In this document: positions 31,229 through 41,323 of the stretch, in pieces | Position numbering within the stretch: position 1 is the first letter of the stretch | Layout of the letters: the number at the start of each line of letters is the position of its first letter | Assembly (NCBI RefSeq): GCF_017599345.1 | Contig: NZ_JAGFVL010000064.1 | Location: 49,704-113,703 of the forward strand | Source: Gracilibacillus suaedae | GTDB taxonomy: Bacteria; Bacillota; Bacilli; Bacillales; Amphibacillaceae | Direction: 5' to 3' | DNA length: 64,000 bases | Program-made: the position numbers and the translations under genes | The notes under the pieces: generated by a model | Seen by the model: the letters and a program-made list of their open reading frames with translations, nothing else | Database searches by the model: none | What the model was told of the DNA's origin: nothing

Positions 31229-32504
31229 ACATTATCAGCAAATTGAAGAAAATATATATACAGATACACTTTCGAATGGATTACGCGTTTTTATTTTACC
31301 GAAGCAAGAAATGGCAAAAACGTTTGCTATCTTTACAACTAATTACGGTTCGATTGATCAAAGCTTTGTTCCATTAAATGAACAGGATGTACAGACAGTT
31401 CCTGATGGGATTGCACACTTCTTAGAGCATAAATTATTTGAAAAAGAAGATCGTGACGTATTTCAGGATTTTTCAAAACTGGGTGCTTCCGCAAATGCAT
31501 TTACTTCTTTTACCAAAACAGCTTATTTATTCTCGGCAACGTCAAAGGTTAAAGAGAGTTTACAAACACTTGTAGATTTTGTCCAGGATCCTTATTTTTC
31601 AGAGCAATCTGTTGAAAAAGAGAAAGGGATTATCGCACAAGAAATACGGATGTATGATGACCAACCAGATTGGCGAGCCTTTTTCGGGACGATTAAAAGT
31701 CTTTATCACCACCATCCGGTGCAAATCGATATTGCTGGGACAGTGGAATCGATTCATAATATTACAAAAGATGATTTATATACATGCTATCACACCTTTT
31801 ATCATCCTAATAATATGGTGTTGTGTATTGCTGGAAATGTCGATCCAGAAGAAACAATGGCATTTATAAAGGAAAACCAGGACCAGAAAGACTTTGAAGC
31901 GCCTGAACCTATTACAAGGAAATTTCCAGATGAGCCAAAGGAAGTCGCGGAGAAAGAATTAACGATCACCATGCCTGTTTCTGTTCCGAAAGCCTTGGTA
32001 GGAATTAAAGAAAGTGTTATTCCGGATAATCCAAAAGCATTTATGGAAAAAGAATGGTTAATGGATATTGTGTTAGATCACCTATTCTCGAAAAGTGGTG
32101 TAGCATATGAACGCTTGTATGAAGAAGGGCTAATTGATCAATCATTTAGTAGTGAGTCGCATTTAGAACGAAATTTCGGGTTTAGTATTATAGGTGGAAA
32201 TACGAAGGATCCAGAAAAATTAGCACAAGGGATAAAACAAGAGTTGTTAAATATTCAATCCACTTCCATGGATTATCAAAGTTTTGAGCGGATAAAACGC
32301 AAGAAAATTGGCCAACTATTACGTGCAATGAATTCATTGGAATTTATCGCCAATCAATACACGCATTATCAGTTATTAGGGATTGACTTCTTTGACAGTA
32401 TCGAGTGGTTGGAAAACCTGACGCATGCAGATATGCAGGATTTCACTCAAAATTGGATTAAGGAAGAACAACTTTCTACTTGTTTTGTCAAAGCAGATGA
32501 ATAG
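31218..32504 (+). CDS. ymfH: M16 family zinc metallopeptidase (YmfH)
   Basis: 428 aa, with a GTG start inside the end of ymfF, preceded by AAGGAGGCGG. The zinc motif HFLEHKLFEKED (HxxEH) is near residue 66. The distal glutamate lies in VEKEKGIIAQEIRMY. It is probably the active member of a YmfF-YmfH pair. Homologous genes sit beside streptolysin-S-type and other peptide clusters elsewhere, but here it is the ordinary housekeeping locus. Confidence 0.93.
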   Translation: MKHKHYQQIEENIYTDTLSNGLRVFILPKQEMAKTFAIFTTNYGSIDQSFVPLNEQDVQTVPDGIAHFLEHKLFEKEDRDVFQDFSKLGASANAFTSFTKTAYLFSATSKVKESLQTLVDFVQDPYFSEQSVEKEKGIIAQEIRMYDDQPDWRAFFGTIKSLYHHHPVQIDIAGTVESIHNITKDDLYTCYHTFYHPNNMVLCIAGNVDPEETMAFIKENQDQKDFEAPEPITRKFPDEPKEVAEKELTITMPVSVPKALVGIKESVIPDNPKAFMEKEWLMDIVLDHLFSKSGVAYERLYEEGLIDQSFSSESHLERNFGFSIIGGNTKDPEKLAQGIKQELLNIQSTSMDYQSFERIKRKKIGQLLRAMNSLEFIANQYTHYQLLGIDFFDSIEWLENLTHADMQDFTQNWIKEEQLSTCFVKADE

Positions 32505-32513
32505 AGGGTAACA

Positions 32514-33233
32514 ATGGAGAAGAGAACGATCATTACTGGTGCAAGTGGGGAAATTGGGATGGCGATTGCCAACCAATTAGCAAATCAAGGGCATACGCTC
32601 CTTTTGCATTATAATCGGAACAAAATAGCATTAGACCAACTACTAGAGCAAATACCGGCAGACCAAATAATCGATGTGGTTCAAGCAGATTTAGCCACTA
32701 ATGACGGCTTAACTCAATTTATTAAACAAGTACCGCAAGATCTTGATCATCTTATTTATACGAGTGGAAAGGCTTATTTTGGCTTATTTCAAGAGATGGA
32801 TGAACATGATATGGATGAAATGCTCCAATTACATGTGAAATCTCCTTGGAAAATAACACAGGCATTAATTCCTAATATGGTAAGGGAAAAATTCGGCCGA
32901 ATCATCTTGATTTCCTCGATATGGGGGGAAATTGGTGCAAGCTGTGAAGTAGCCTATTCCACTGTAAAGGGCGCTCAAAATGCTTTTATCAGAGCTTTAG
33001 CAAAAGAGTTAGGCCCAAGTAATGTTTATGTAAATGGGGTTAGTCCTGGTTTTATTGATACCAAAATGAATCAAGCTTTGAGCGCTGAAGAAAAACAGGA
33101 GTTGATTCAAGATATTCCATTACAAAGAGCAGGTAAACCAGAGGATGTTGCTGATGCTGTTCAATTTCTTTGCAGTAATCAATCTAAATATATCCAAGGT
33201 GAACTCATTCGCGTTAATGGTGCCTGGGGATGA
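32514..33233 (+). CDS. ymfI: Short-chain dehydrogenase/reductase YmfI
   Basis: 239-aa classical SDR. It has the nucleotide-binding motif TGASGEIGMAIA at the N-terminus, the catalytic serine in ILISSIWGEIG and YSTVKGA (YxxxK), and ends VNGAWG, typical of FabG-like reductases. It follows ymfH by 9 bp. The substrate is not known. Confidence 0.93.
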   Translation: MEKRTIITGASGEIGMAIANQLANQGHTLLLHYNRNKIALDQLLEQIPADQIIDVVQADLATNDGLTQFIKQVPQDLDHLIYTSGKAYFGLFQEMDEHDMDEMLQLHVKSPWKITQALIPNMVREKFGRIILISSIWGEIGASCEVAYSTVKGAQNAFIRALAKELGPSNVYVNGVSPGFIDTKMNQALSAEEKQELIQDIPLQRAGKPEDVADAVQFLCSNQSKYIQGELIRVNGAWG

Positions 33234-33276
33234 TTATTGTTTATCAAGGCGCTAACCCCCTGATAAGTTTAGCAAA

Positions 33277-33308
33277 TGATCAGTAGGGGTCAAAACCCCA
33301 ACTGATCA
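33277..33308. repeat. Hairpin repeat family 3
   Basis: TGATCAGT (33277-33284) and GGGG pair with CCCC and ACTGATCA (33301-33308). Flanking GCTAACCCCCTGATAAGTTTAGC and GCCCCACTTTAT are shared, with variations, with 40205-40275, and the core with 29622-29653. It lies just after ymfI and may double as a terminator. Confidence 0.6.
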
Positions 33309-33398
33309 AAGCCCCACTTTATCTTCTTGTTGTTAGCATGCATATTTTAATCAAATTATCGAAAGATACTAATGTATGCTGATAAAGGAGGAATGAAC

Positions 33399-33656
33399 AT
33401 GTCTGTAATTGACAACTTTGAGTCATGGAAGGATTTTTTAGGAGATCGATTGCATGATGCGCAAAATAATGGTATAAGTAATCAAGCAATTTCAGAGCTT
33501 GCCTATGATATTGGTAACTATTTATCGACAGAAGTGCAAGCTAAAAACGATCAAGAAAAAATGTTACGTGACTTATGGAATGCAGCAGATGAAAGAGAAC
33601 AGCATGCCATCGCAAATATTATGGTAAAGCTTGTTCAAAACGAAGGTACGAAATAA
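33399..33656 (+). CDS. ymfJ: DUF3243 protein YmfJ
   Basis: ATG 33399, seven bases after AGGAGG, gives 85 aa, the same length as B. subtilis YmfJ, which shares the pattern MSV..N..SWK.FLGDRL and the ending EQHAIANIMVKLV. Soluble and helical; no known function. A strong terminator follows. ymfK and ymfL, found next in B. subtilis, are absent. Confidence 0.92.
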   Translation: MSVIDNFESWKDFLGDRLHDAQNNGISNQAISELAYDIGNYLSTEVQAKNDQEKMLRDLWNAADEREQHAIANIMVKLVQNEGTK

Positions 33657-33667
33657 CGTAGGATGAT

Positions 33668-33705
33668 ACCCTATAAAGCATATTATATGTTTTATAGGGT
33701 TTTTA
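33668..33705 (+). terminator. ymfJ terminator
   Basis: ACCCTATAAA (33668-33677) pairs with TTTATAGGGT (33691-33700), then TTTT. Confidence 0.88.
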
Positions 33706-33910
33706 ACTTCATGGTCTCTTTTTTTAAAATTTCTTTAATTTGTAAGATTTCATGTATATTTTCACTTTTCAATCGTTTTATTTTAAGATATGATTAAGAT
33801 ATGTTGTTTAAAATGAAACATATTGGAGTAAATAAACGTCAACTATTATAGAGTACGTTATCATATACAGTTCGATTAATATAGATTAATGATTGATGGA
33901 TGGTGTTAAG

Positions 33911-34807
33911 ATGGGAATCGGAGAAAGACTAAAAGAAGAACGTGAAAGTAAAAATATGTCACTAGATGACGTTCAAAATCTTACCAAAATACAAGTAAGA
34001 TATTTGGATGCGATCGAACAGGAACGATTTAATGTTATGCCTGGGTCTTTTTATGTACGGGCTTTTATTAAGGAATATGCAACCGTACTTGGCTTAAACC
34101 CGGATGAATTAATGGAAGAGTACAAAAGCGACTTACCTTTTGAGAAAGAGGAAAGTGTAGCACTCTCTCGTGTGAACAGCAGTAAAAAAAATAAACCAAC
34201 AACTAGCACACCAAAGATTTTTTCACTTTTACCAAGTGTAATTGTGGTGTTGTTGATCATTGGTATTGTTGTATTAGTTTGGTTATTTAGACAAGGTTAT
34301 TTTGCCGGAGAGGAAGGAGATCCAACGCCGGCAGATAATGATGATAATGCGGCAGGAGAATCTGTACAATTACCACCATCTCAAGATACGGCCCCAAGTG
34401 AAGAAGAGGAAATGGAAGACGGTGAATCCGCAGACGAAGAACAAGTAGAAGAAGATGAGCCAGAAGAGCCAGAGCAGGAAACAGAGATATCCTTGGTTAA
34501 CTATGAAAATAACGAGTCTTACTATAACTTGACAACAACTGAAGAGAATGTCAATTTAGTGATTACTACTGAAAATAGAAATTGGCTTGAAATAGAAGAT
34601 GAATCAGGAGAAAGATTTTATTACGATACGTTAACAAATGAAAAAGGTCCATTAGAAATTGATGTTTCTGATACTGAAGAACTGTACTTTACTTTCGGTG
34701 AACCACAATATATAAGCATTGAAGTAAATGATGTAAGATTGGAGTTATCAGATAAAATTCCAGCTTCTCAACCACAAAAATTGTGGATTACGATTGAAAA
34801 ACAATAA
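33911..34807 (+). CDS. rodZ: Cytoskeletal/cell-shape protein RodZ
   Basis: 298 aa from ATG 33911. The N-terminal Xre-type HTH (GIGERLKEERESKNMSLDDV..., residues 1-70), which in RodZ binds MreB, is followed by one membrane segment (LLPSVIVVLLIIGIVVLVWLF-like, residues about 103-125), an extracytoplasmic linker very rich in Asp/Glu and Pro (about 130-200), and the DUF4115 beta-domain. It corresponds to B. subtilis ymfM and precedes pgsA as usual. Confidence 0.94.
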   Translation: MGIGERLKEERESKNMSLDDVQNLTKIQVRYLDAIEQERFNVMPGSFYVRAFIKEYATVLGLNPDELMEEYKSDLPFEKEESVALSRVNSSKKNKPTTSTPKIFSLLPSVIVVLLIIGIVVLVWLFRQGYFAGEEGDPTPADNDDNAAGESVQLPPSQDTAPSEEEEMEDGESADEEQVEEDEPEEPEQETEISLVNYENNESYYNLTTTEENVNLVITTENRNWLEIEDESGERFYYDTLTNEKGPLEIDVSDTEELYFTFGEPQYISIEVNDVRLELSDKIPASQPQKLWITIEKQ

Positions 34808-34816
34808 ACCCTATTT

Positions 34817-34855
34817 CATAACCCTCTTTTGATTGATAAAGAGGGTTATGTTTTC
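34817..34855 (+). terminator. rodZ terminator
   Basis: CATAACCCTCTTT (34817-34829) pairs perfectly with AAAGAGGGTTATG (34838-34850), then TTTT. Confidence 0.92.
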
Positions 34856-34908
34856 AGAAGATAAAACAATGTACATAAATTATAAAATACTAAGTAACGC
34901 GGGGAGAG

Positions 34909-35100
34909 CTCGGACATTTGTTCCGTTATTTGTGACAAAAGTGGGGTTTTTAGGCTGTTTGCGGACATCTATTCCGCTATTCATCGAAAATAACGTTAAT
35001 TTTGGGTGAAAAGACTCGAATAAGGGATTCAATGTCCGCCAACATCGAAAAACGGTTGTGATCTTGTCAAATAGCGCAATAAATGTCCGCTCAATACTAG
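34909..35100. repeat. Intergenic repeat family 2, copy 2
   Basis: Second copy of the repeat at 25092-25290, occupying the rodZ-pgsA gap. CTCGGACATTTGTTCCGTTA and GCGGACATCTATTCCGCTAT face TAAGGGATTCAATGTCCGCC and AATAGCGCAATAAATGTCCG. The loops differ more than the arms. No gene is present. Confidence 0.7.
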
Positions 35101-35189
35101 CTCGCAGTTGTTACCTGTTCCAGATTAGAGATGAGCTAAATCTGGCGGGTTTTGTTTGGTTTTCTTAAAATATGAAGGAGTGTTACGTA

Positions 35190-35768
35190 ATGAATATACC
35201 TAATCGAATAACTTTATCGCGCATAATGCTGATACCTTTTTTTATTTTATTATTATCCTATCCATTTGATTGGGGGATATGGAATGTTGCTGATCAGTCC
35301 ATTCCTGTTGCCCACTTAGTTGCTGTCATTATCTTTGCGATAGCCTCAGCAACAGATTGGCTAGATGGATATTATGCACGAAAGTACCAGTTAGTGACAA
35401 ATCTCGGAAAATTTCTTGATCCAATGGCAGATAAATTATTAGTCTCTGCCGCGTTTATTTTGTTAGTTGCTTTGGAAATGGCCCCAGCTTGGGTAGTGAT
35501 TATTATTATTAGTCGTGAATTTGCAGTTACTGGGCTGCGACTTGTTGCAGCAGGAGAAGGAACTGTACTTGCTGCTGGTCAACTTGGCAAATTAAAAACC
35601 GTTTTGCAAATAGCTGCGATCATTTTCTTGCTACTGCATAATGTTCCATTTTCTGCACTCGGATTACCAATCGATACTATTTCGTTATATGCCGCTTTAG
35701 TCATTACGATTGTTTCAGGAGTAGAGTACTTTGTGAAAAATTGGCATGTAATGGGAGAGTCTAAATAA
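35190..35768 (+). CDS. pgsA: CDP-diacylglycerol-glycerol-3-phosphate 3-phosphatidyltransferase
   Basis: Makes phosphatidylglycerol phosphate at the membrane, committing lipid to phosphatidylglycerol. ATG 35190, after GAAGGAGTG, gives 192 aa. The CDP-alcohol phosphotransferase motif is complete (DGYYARKYQ...GKFLDPMADK, near residues 60-80). Several membrane segments are present. Its TAA shares a base with the cinA ATG. Confidence 0.96.
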   Translation: MNIPNRITLSRIMLIPFFILLLSYPFDWGIWNVADQSIPVAHLVAVIIFAIASATDWLDGYYARKYQLVTNLGKFLDPMADKLLVSAAFILLVALEMAPAWVVIIIISREFAVTGLRLVAAGEGTVLAAGQLGKLKTVLQIAAIIFLLLHNVPFSALGLPIDTISLYAALVITIVSGVEYFVKNWHVMGESK

Positions 35769-37015
35769 TGACAGAAGTAAAAGCAGAACTTATTTCAGTT
35801 GGTACAGAATTATTGCTAGGACAAATTGTTAATACAAATGCAGCCTGGATCTCAGAACAACTAGCGGATAAGGGGATTTCTGTTTATTATCATTCAGCAG
35901 TAGGTGATAATTTCAATCGCTTGGCCGACGTTTTTCGAGAAGCTGGAAAAAGATCTAATCTTGTTTTCATAACAGGAGGTTTAGGTCCGACAGAAGATGA
36001 TCTGACAAGAGAAGCATTTCAACACATATCAGGTTTAGACATCATAGAAGATCAGAGTACATTAGATAAAATGGAAGCTTTTTTTAGTCAAAATAACCGT
36101 TCGATGACACCGAATAATCGGAAGCAAGCGCATGTGTTTAAAGGTTCAAAGGTCTTGCATAATTCTGTCGGAATCGCACCAGGGATAATCGTGGACTATA
36201 ATCAAACACTTTGGGTGTTTATGCCAGGTGTTCCACGAGAAATGAAAGCAATTATGACCGAGGGAGTATTACCCTTTCTAACTGATACGTTAGCTTTAAA
36301 AACAGTGATCAGGTCTCGAATGTTACGCTTTATTGGGATTGGTGAGTCACAATTAGAACATAACCTTAGAGATTTAATATCGAGTCAAACTAATCCTACG
36401 ATTGCTCCTTTAGCATCTGATGGTGAAGTAGCTTTACGACTTACTGCTAAGGCTGAAAACTATCAAGAGGCAGAGCAACTGATAGATCAGATAGAATTAA
36501 AGATAAAAGAACAAGTCGGACAATACCTTTATGGTTATGACAATATTGGTATCGAAAAGAGAGTATTTGAATTATTGAAGCAAAAACAGTTAACGATTGC
36601 TAGTGCTGAAAGCTTGACGGGAGGAGCGTTTGCCTCTAAAGTAGTGGACCAAGGGGGAGCATCACGAATATTTAATGGTGCAGCTGTTGTATATCAACCT
36701 TTCTCCAAAATTTCGGCATTAAAAATGAATGATGAGCTTATTACAGCTTATGGAACCGTTAGTAAAGAGTGTGCGGAAGCTATGGCGTCACAAGTAAAAA
36801 AAGTCTATCAGTCAAAAATTGGTATTAGTTTTACTGGAGTAGCGGGACCTGAAGAATTGGAAAATCAGTCTGTGGGCACTGTTTATATTTCTATTTGTGA
36901 TGAAAGTGATCAGCACTACACGGAAAAATTCCAATTTAATGGTGATCGTCAAGCGATTCGAAATCGGGCAGTCAAAAAAGCATTTGAATTACTTTTCTAT
37001 TATCTTAAAAAATGA
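35768..37015 (+). CDS. cinA: CinA family protein (competence/damage-inducible)
   Basis: 415 aa. The N-terminal MoCF-type domain (ELISVGTELLLGQIVNTNAAW, FITGGLGPTEDDLTREAF, FMPGVPREMK) acts as an ADP-ribose/NAD-related pyrophosphatase in characterised homologues. The C-terminal CinA domain (ASAESLTGGAFASKVVDQGG, GISFTGVAGPEE) is the nicotinamide-nucleotide amidohydrolase type. It overlaps pgsA by one base and precedes recA, the classic late-competence arrangement. Confidence 0.95.
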   Translation: MTEVKAELISVGTELLLGQIVNTNAAWISEQLADKGISVYYHSAVGDNFNRLADVFREAGKRSNLVFITGGLGPTEDDLTREAFQHISGLDIIEDQSTLDKMEAFFSQNNRSMTPNNRKQAHVFKGSKVLHNSVGIAPGIIVDYNQTLWVFMPGVPREMKAIMTEGVLPFLTDTLALKTVIRSRMLRFIGIGESQLEHNLRDLISSQTNPTIAPLASDGEVALRLTAKAENYQEAEQLIDQIELKIKEQVGQYLYGYDNIGIEKRVFELLKQKQLTIASAESLTGGAFASKVVDQGGASRIFNGAAVVYQPFSKISALKMNDELITAYGTVSKECAEAMASQVKKVYQSKIGISFTGVAGPEELENQSVGTVYISICDESDQHYTEKFQFNGDRQAIRNRAVKKAFELLFYYLKK

Positions 37016-37036
37016 AAATCTTTATTAGAATTAACA

Positions 37037-37073
37037 GAAAAGCATTTTTTCTATAAAAAGAAAAATGCTTTTC
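37037..37073 (+). terminator. cinA-recA intergenic hairpin
   Basis: GAAAAGCATTTTT (37037-37049) pairs with AAAAATGCTTTTC (37061-37073). It is AT-rich and symmetric and may terminate in either direction. Confidence 0.65.
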
Positions 37074-37120
37074 ATTGCACGATGTATCCATTATTGTTTT
37101 TATTTTTGTGAAAATAACGG

Positions 37121-37170
37121 GAACATTTATTCGTTTTTTACTTGTGAAACGAGCCAAAAGGTTGTAAGAT
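37121..37170 (+). promoter_or_regulatory. recA promoter with degenerate LexA box
   Basis: TTGTGA (37142-37147), 17 bp, TAAGAT (37165-37170). Just upstream GAACATTTATTC (37121-37132) matches the Bacillus LexA core GAAC-N4-GTTC with one mismatch, consistent with SOS control. Confidence 0.6.
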
Positions 37171-37199
37171 AGTAGTAGCAATATGAAGGAGGAATTAAT

Positions 37200-38234
37200 G
37201 TGAGTGATAGAAAGCAAGCCTTGGACATGGCTTTAAAACAGATTGAAAAACAGTTCGGTAAAGGTTCGATCATGAAGCTTGGTGAACAGGCAGAACAAAA
37301 AGTAGCAACCGTTTCGAGTGGCTCCATTGCAGTAGATGTTGCATTAGGTGTAGGGGGCTATCCACGCGGACGTGTAGTTGAAATATATGGACCAGAATCA
37401 TCTGGTAAAACAACAGTATCTCTTCATGCCATTGCTGAAGCACAACGAGCAGGTGGACAAGCTGCTTTTATTGATGCGGAGCATGCGCTAGACCCGGTAT
37501 ATGCAAGGAAATTAGGTGTTAATGTTGATGAGCTGTTGTTATCTCAACCTGATACGGGTGAACAAGCTTTGGAAATTGCTGAAGCACTTGTACGTAGTGG
37601 TGCCGTTGATATTATTGTTATTGACTCTGTAGCTGCCTTAGTACCAAAAGCGGAGATCGAAGGAGAAATGGGTGATGCTCATGTCGGTCTACAAGCACGT
37701 TTAATGTCTCAAGCGTTACGTAAATTATCAGGTGCAATCAATAAATCAAAGACAACGGCTATATTTATCAACCAAATCCGTGAAAAAGTCGGTGTAATGT
37801 TCGGTAATCCGGAAACAACTCCTGGTGGTAGAGCATTGAAGTTCTATTCTTCTGTGCGATTGGAAGTAAGACGTGCAGAAACATTAAAAGTTGGAAATGA
37901 CATGGTTGGTAACAAAACACGTATTAAAATCGTAAAAAATAAAGTAGCACCACCATTCAAACAAGCCGAAGTGGATATTATGTATGGTGAGGGTATATCT
38001 CGTGAAGGAGAAATACTAGATATCGGATCTGACTTGGATATCGTGCTGAAAAGTGGTGCCTGGTACTCTTATAACGATGAAAGACTTGGCCAAGGGCGTG
38101 AAAATGCTAAACAATTCTTAAAAGAAAATCCTGCTGTAGCAGAGGAAATCTATCGCTCTATTCGAACCCACTATGATATAGAGGATGGAAACGCAGAAGA
38201 AGAAGAGCTCCAAGAAAGTTTACTAGAGGAATAA
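37200..38234 (+). CDS. recA: Recombinase RecA
   Basis: DNA strand exchange and SOS co-protease. It is 344 aa with a GTG start after GGAGGA. Walker A is GPESSGKTT (near residue 65) and Walker B is [24 protein letters not shown]; the DNA-binding loop regions [19 protein letters not shown] and [20 protein letters not shown] are intact. The C-terminus is acidic. There is no intein. Confidence 0.99.
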   Translation: MSDRKQALDMALKQIEKQFGKGSIMKLGEQAEQKVATVSSGSIAVDVALGVGGYPRGRVVEIYGPESSGKTTVSLHAIAEAQRAGGQAAFIDAEHALDPVYARKLGVNVDELLLSQPDTGEQALEIAEALVRSGAVDIIVIDSVAALVPKAEIEGEMGDAHVGLQARLMSQALRKLSGAINKSKTTAIFINQIREKVGVMFGNPETTPGGRALKFYSSVRLEVRRAETLKVGNDMVGNKTRIKIVKNKVAPPFKQAEVDIMYGEGISREGEILDIGSDLDIVLKSGAWYSYNDERLGQGRENAKQFLKENPAVAEEIYRSIRTHYDIEDGNAEEEELQESLLEE

Positions 38235-38235
38235 G

Positions 38236-38280
38236 AGAAAAACTCTGCAGTCATTAATAGGCTGCGGAGTTTTTCTTTTA
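38236..38280 (+). terminator. recA terminator
   Basis: AGAAAAACTCTGCAG (38236-38250) pairs with CTGCGGAGTTTTTCT (38262-38276; one G-T pair), then T residues. The rest of the 313-bp gap (to 38547) holds a short inverted repeat around CAGGGAAT...ATCCCTG and the rny promoter. Confidence 0.9.
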
Positions 38281-38409
38281 ATGGCGTATAGAATCGGTTC
38301 AAGGCAGGGAATCCTGAGTTGTTCATTCATCCCTGTAGTGAATGGATAAGATTATAGAATCGGGTAGATATGCCTGATTTCTATTATGTGTGCAAAAACT
38401 TTACAATCC

Positions 38410-38438
38410 TTGACATCCAAGTAATAGAAGATTAAAAT
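38410..38438 (+). promoter_or_regulatory. rny promoter
   Basis: TTGACA (38410-38415), 17-bp spacer, TAAAAT (38433-38438), about 110 bp before rny. Confidence 0.75.
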
Positions 38439-38547
38439 TAACATGTATAATTCATATATTATTATACATTTAAATTTCAAAAAATGTATTATTGTACATG
38501 CCGACTTAAAAAAATTGTACAAGTTTATAGCAAGAGGAGGTGAAAGT

Positions 38548-40107
38548 ATGGATACTGTAGCGATCATCATCTCCATTTTGCTTACATTTGTCGGTATTGT
38601 TGTTGGTTATCTGATTAGAAAGAAAATTGCAGAGAAGAAAATTTCGAGTGCAGAAGAATTAGCAAAACAAATTGTGGAAGAGGGCTATAAAAACGCTGAA
38701 GTTGCGAAAAAAGAAGCATTACTAGAAGCGAAGGACGAAAATCATAAAATTCGTCAACAAGCGGATGAAGAGCTTAGAGAGCGTCGAGCAGAAATTCAAA
38801 AGCTTGAAAGTCGTCTCATGCAAAAGGAAGAAAACCTCAATCGTAAGGATCAAACTCTAGACAAGCGTGAGTTATTGTTAGAAAAGAAAGAAGGTTCGCT
38901 TACAGAAAAACAACAACAAATTGAAGAAATGGAAAGCAAAGTTGGAGCAATGTTAAGCGAGCAACAAGCAGAATTAGAGCGGATATCAGGATATACCACG
39001 GATCAAGCAAAACAAATTATTTTACAGCGTGTAGAAAAAGAAGTTACACATGAATCAGCTATGATAATTAAAGAGGCAGAAAATCGTGCGAAAGAAGAAG
39101 CAGATAAGAAAGCTAAAGATATCTTATCCTTGGCACTACAACGATGTGCGGCTGATCATGTAGCAGAAACCACTGTTTCCGTTGTCAATCTTCCAAATGA
39201 TGAGATGAAAGGTCGAATTATTGGGCGCGAAGGGCGCAATATTCGAACTTTAGAAACACTAACAGGTATTGATCTAATAATTGACGATACACCAGAAGCA
39301 GTTATTTTATCTGGTTTTGATCCAATTCGTCGAGAAATTGCTCGCATTGCATTAGAGAAATTAGTGCAGGATGGGCGAATTCACCCCGCCAGAATTGAAG
39401 AAATGGTGGATAAATCAAGACGTGAAGTCGATGAATATATTCGTGAATATGGAGAACAGACAACTTTTGAAATAGGAGTTCATGGTCTTCATCCTGATTT
39501 AGTGAAGATATTAGGACGATTGAAATATCGAACTAGCTATGGACAAAATGTTTTAAAACACTCAACGGAAGTAGCTTATTTATCCGGTCTATTAGCTGCT
39601 GAGCTCGGGGAAGATCAAACACTAGCTAGACGTGCCGGTTTATTACATGACATTGGGAAAGCAATTGATCATGAGGTGGAAGGTAGCCACGTAGAAATCG
39701 GTAAAGAACTAGCAACGAAATACAAGGAAAATGATGTCGTTATTAATGCAATTGCTTCACACCACGGAGACGAAGAAGCAACATCTGTTATTTCAGTAAT
39801 CGTTGCTGCAGCAGATGCACTTTCAGCTGCTCGTCCAGGTGCAAGAAGTGAGACATTAGAAAATTACATTAAACGTCTAGAAAAATTAGAAGAAATTTCA
39901 GAATCATATGCAGGTGTTGAAAAATCATTTGCAATTCAGGCTGGTAGAGAAATTCGCATCATCGTCAAACCAGACGAAATTGATGATGCAGAATCTACCA
40001 AGATCGCAAGAGATATTCGAAAACGAATTGAAGATGAGTTGGATTATCCAGGCCACATAAAAGTAACCGTAATCCGAGAAACTCGTTCAGTAGAATACGC
40101 AAAATAG
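38548..40107 (+). CDS. rny: Ribonuclease Y
   Basis: Membrane-anchored endoribonuclease that starts bulk mRNA decay in Bacillus. ATG 38548, after GAGGAGGTG, gives 519 aa (B. subtilis 520). It has an N-terminal membrane anchor ([20 protein letters not shown]), a long charged coiled coil (residues about 30-200), a KH domain ([18 protein letters not shown]) and an HD domain ([29 protein letters not shown]). The terminator follows directly. Confidence 0.98.
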   Translation: MDTVAIIISILLTFVGIVVGYLIRKKIAEKKISSAEELAKQIVEEGYKNAEVAKKEALLEAKDENHKIRQQADEELRERRAEIQKLESRLMQKEENLNRKDQTLDKRELLLEKKEGSLTEKQQQIEEMESKVGAMLSEQQAELERISGYTTDQAKQIILQRVEKEVTHESAMIIKEAENRAKEEADKKAKDILSLALQRCAADHVAETTVSVVNLPNDEMKGRIIGREGRNIRTLETLTGIDLIIDDTPEAVILSGFDPIRREIARIALEKLVQDGRIHPARIEEMVDKSRREVDEYIREYGEQTTFEIGVHGLHPDLVKILGRLKYRTSYGQNVLKHSTEVAYLSGLLAAELGEDQTLARRAGLLHDIGKAIDHEVEGSHVEIGKELATKYKENDVVINAIASHHGDEEATSVISVIVAAADALSAARPGARSETLENYIKRLEKLEEISESYAGVEKSFAIQAGREIRIIVKPDEIDDAESTKIARDIRKRIEDELDYPGHIKVTVIRETRSVEYAK

Positions 40108-40136
40108 AGAGGCTTTCATAGTCTCTCTATTTTTGT
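40103..40136 (+). terminator. rny terminator
   Basis: AATAGAGAG (40103-40111, overlapping the stop) pairs with CTCTCTATT (40123-40131), then TTTTGTG. The following 40140-40290 holds a degenerate family 3 repeat (GCTAACACCCTGATAAGTTTCGC...TTACTTTAT) and no gene. Confidence 0.85.
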
Positions 40137-40401
40137 GTTTTATAAGGTGCTAACCGCCTCACTTCAAGCTTCAAGTAACAGAAGGATAAGGTTTAGGAAA
40201 TAACAGACGCTAACACCCTGATAAGTTTCGCTATTAATTAGTAGGGTCAAGCCACTCTGCTGGTCATAGTCTTACTTTATATTGTTTATTCTTTCCTATA
40301 CTAATTATAGAATATGTCCCTGAAAGGTTCCGTATCAAACTTTGACTTTTAGAAAATAGTGTGCAAAACTATGGGTACTTAAAATAGAAAGGTAGACGTA
40401 C

Positions 40402-41199
40402 ATGAAGATTTTATTTATTGGTGACATTGTAGGTTCACCAGGAAGAAATATGGTGCAAGAGTATTTACCAAAATTAAAAGCAAAATATCAACCACATGTA
40501 ACGATTATTAACGGAGAAAATGCAGCAGCAGGAAAAGGCATTACCGAGAAAATTTATAAAAGTTTACTTGAGTGGGGGGCGCAAGCACTTACAATGGGCA
40601 ATCATACCTGGGATAAGCGGGAGATTTTCAATTTTATTGATGATGCCACCTACATGGTTCGACCAGGTAATTTACCGCCCGATACACCCGGAAATAAAAT
40701 TGTCTACATTAAGTCAAATGGACAAGAGATTGCTGTTATCAATTTGCTTGGCAGAACGTTTATGCAACCAGTTGATGACCCGTTTCGTAAAATAGATGAA
40801 TTGATTAATGAGGCAAAGAAGCGTACTAATATTATTTTTGTTGACTTCCATGCAGAAGCTACGAGTGAAAAGCAAGCTTTTGGATGGTATGCAGATGGTA
40901 AAGCAAGTGTAGTTGTTGGTACACATACACATGTGCAAACAGCAGATAATCGCATATTACCAAATGGCACAGGCTATATAACAGATGTTGGAATGACTGG
41001 GCCTTATGACGGGATATTGGGAATGGAGAGAGAAGCTGTGATCAAGAAATTCCTTACTGGATTGCCTGTACGTTTTGAAGTGCCGAAATCAGGAAGAGCC
41101 CAATTAAGTGGTGTATTAATCGATATCGATAATTCTACGGGAAAGACAGTAAAGATTGATCGCCTGCAAATAAATGATGATCATCCGTTCTTCTCTTAA
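40402..41199 (+). CDS. ymdB: YmdB metallophosphoesterase
   Basis: 265-aa calcineurin-like phosphodiesterase; B. subtilis YmdB hydrolyses cyclic nucleotides and influences biofilm/motility decisions. Metal-binding motifs are GDIVGSPGR, NGENAAAGKG, MGNHTWDKRE, FHAEATSEKQA and GTHTHVQTAD. AGAAAGGTAG lies upstream. It sits between rny and spoVS as in B. subtilis. Confidence 0.95.
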   Translation: MKILFIGDIVGSPGRNMVQEYLPKLKAKYQPHVTIINGENAAAGKGITEKIYKSLLEWGAQALTMGNHTWDKREIFNFIDDATYMVRPGNLPPDTPGNKIVYIKSNGQEIAVINLLGRTFMQPVDDPFRKIDELINEAKKRTNIIFVDFHAEATSEKQAFGWYADGKASVVVGTHTHVQTADNRILPNGTGYITDVGMTGPYDGILGMEREAVIKKFLTGLPVRFEVPKSGRAQLSGVLIDIDNSTGKTVKIDRLQINDDHPFFS

Positions 41200-41253
41200 G
41201 CCTTGTCAGTAGCGAAAGATTTGAAATTTCGCCGACTATCCTTCATAATAAAA

Positions 41254-41278
41254 AGGAATATCTTACAATATCATGAAT
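41254..41278 (+). promoter_or_regulatory. Sigma-H-like promoter of spoVS
   Basis: AGGAATA (41254-41260), 13-bp spacer, TGAAT (41274-41278) resemble the sigma-H pattern RAGGAnnT-N13/14-nGAAT. spoVS is sigma-H dependent in B. subtilis. Confidence 0.55.
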
Positions 41279-41323
41279 ATAGTAAAAGTGGAATAACAAT
41301 AGCAATTGAAGGAGGTACCAGGA

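Noticed and set aside
29945..32504. ymfF-ymfH as bacteriocin-maturation peptidases
   Set aside because: The M16 pair sits in its conserved housekeeping position between ymfC and ymfI, with no precursor peptide or transporter nearby.
37200..38234. Intein or intron in recA, or frameshift in polC
   Set aside because: Both genes are uninterrupted and of normal length.
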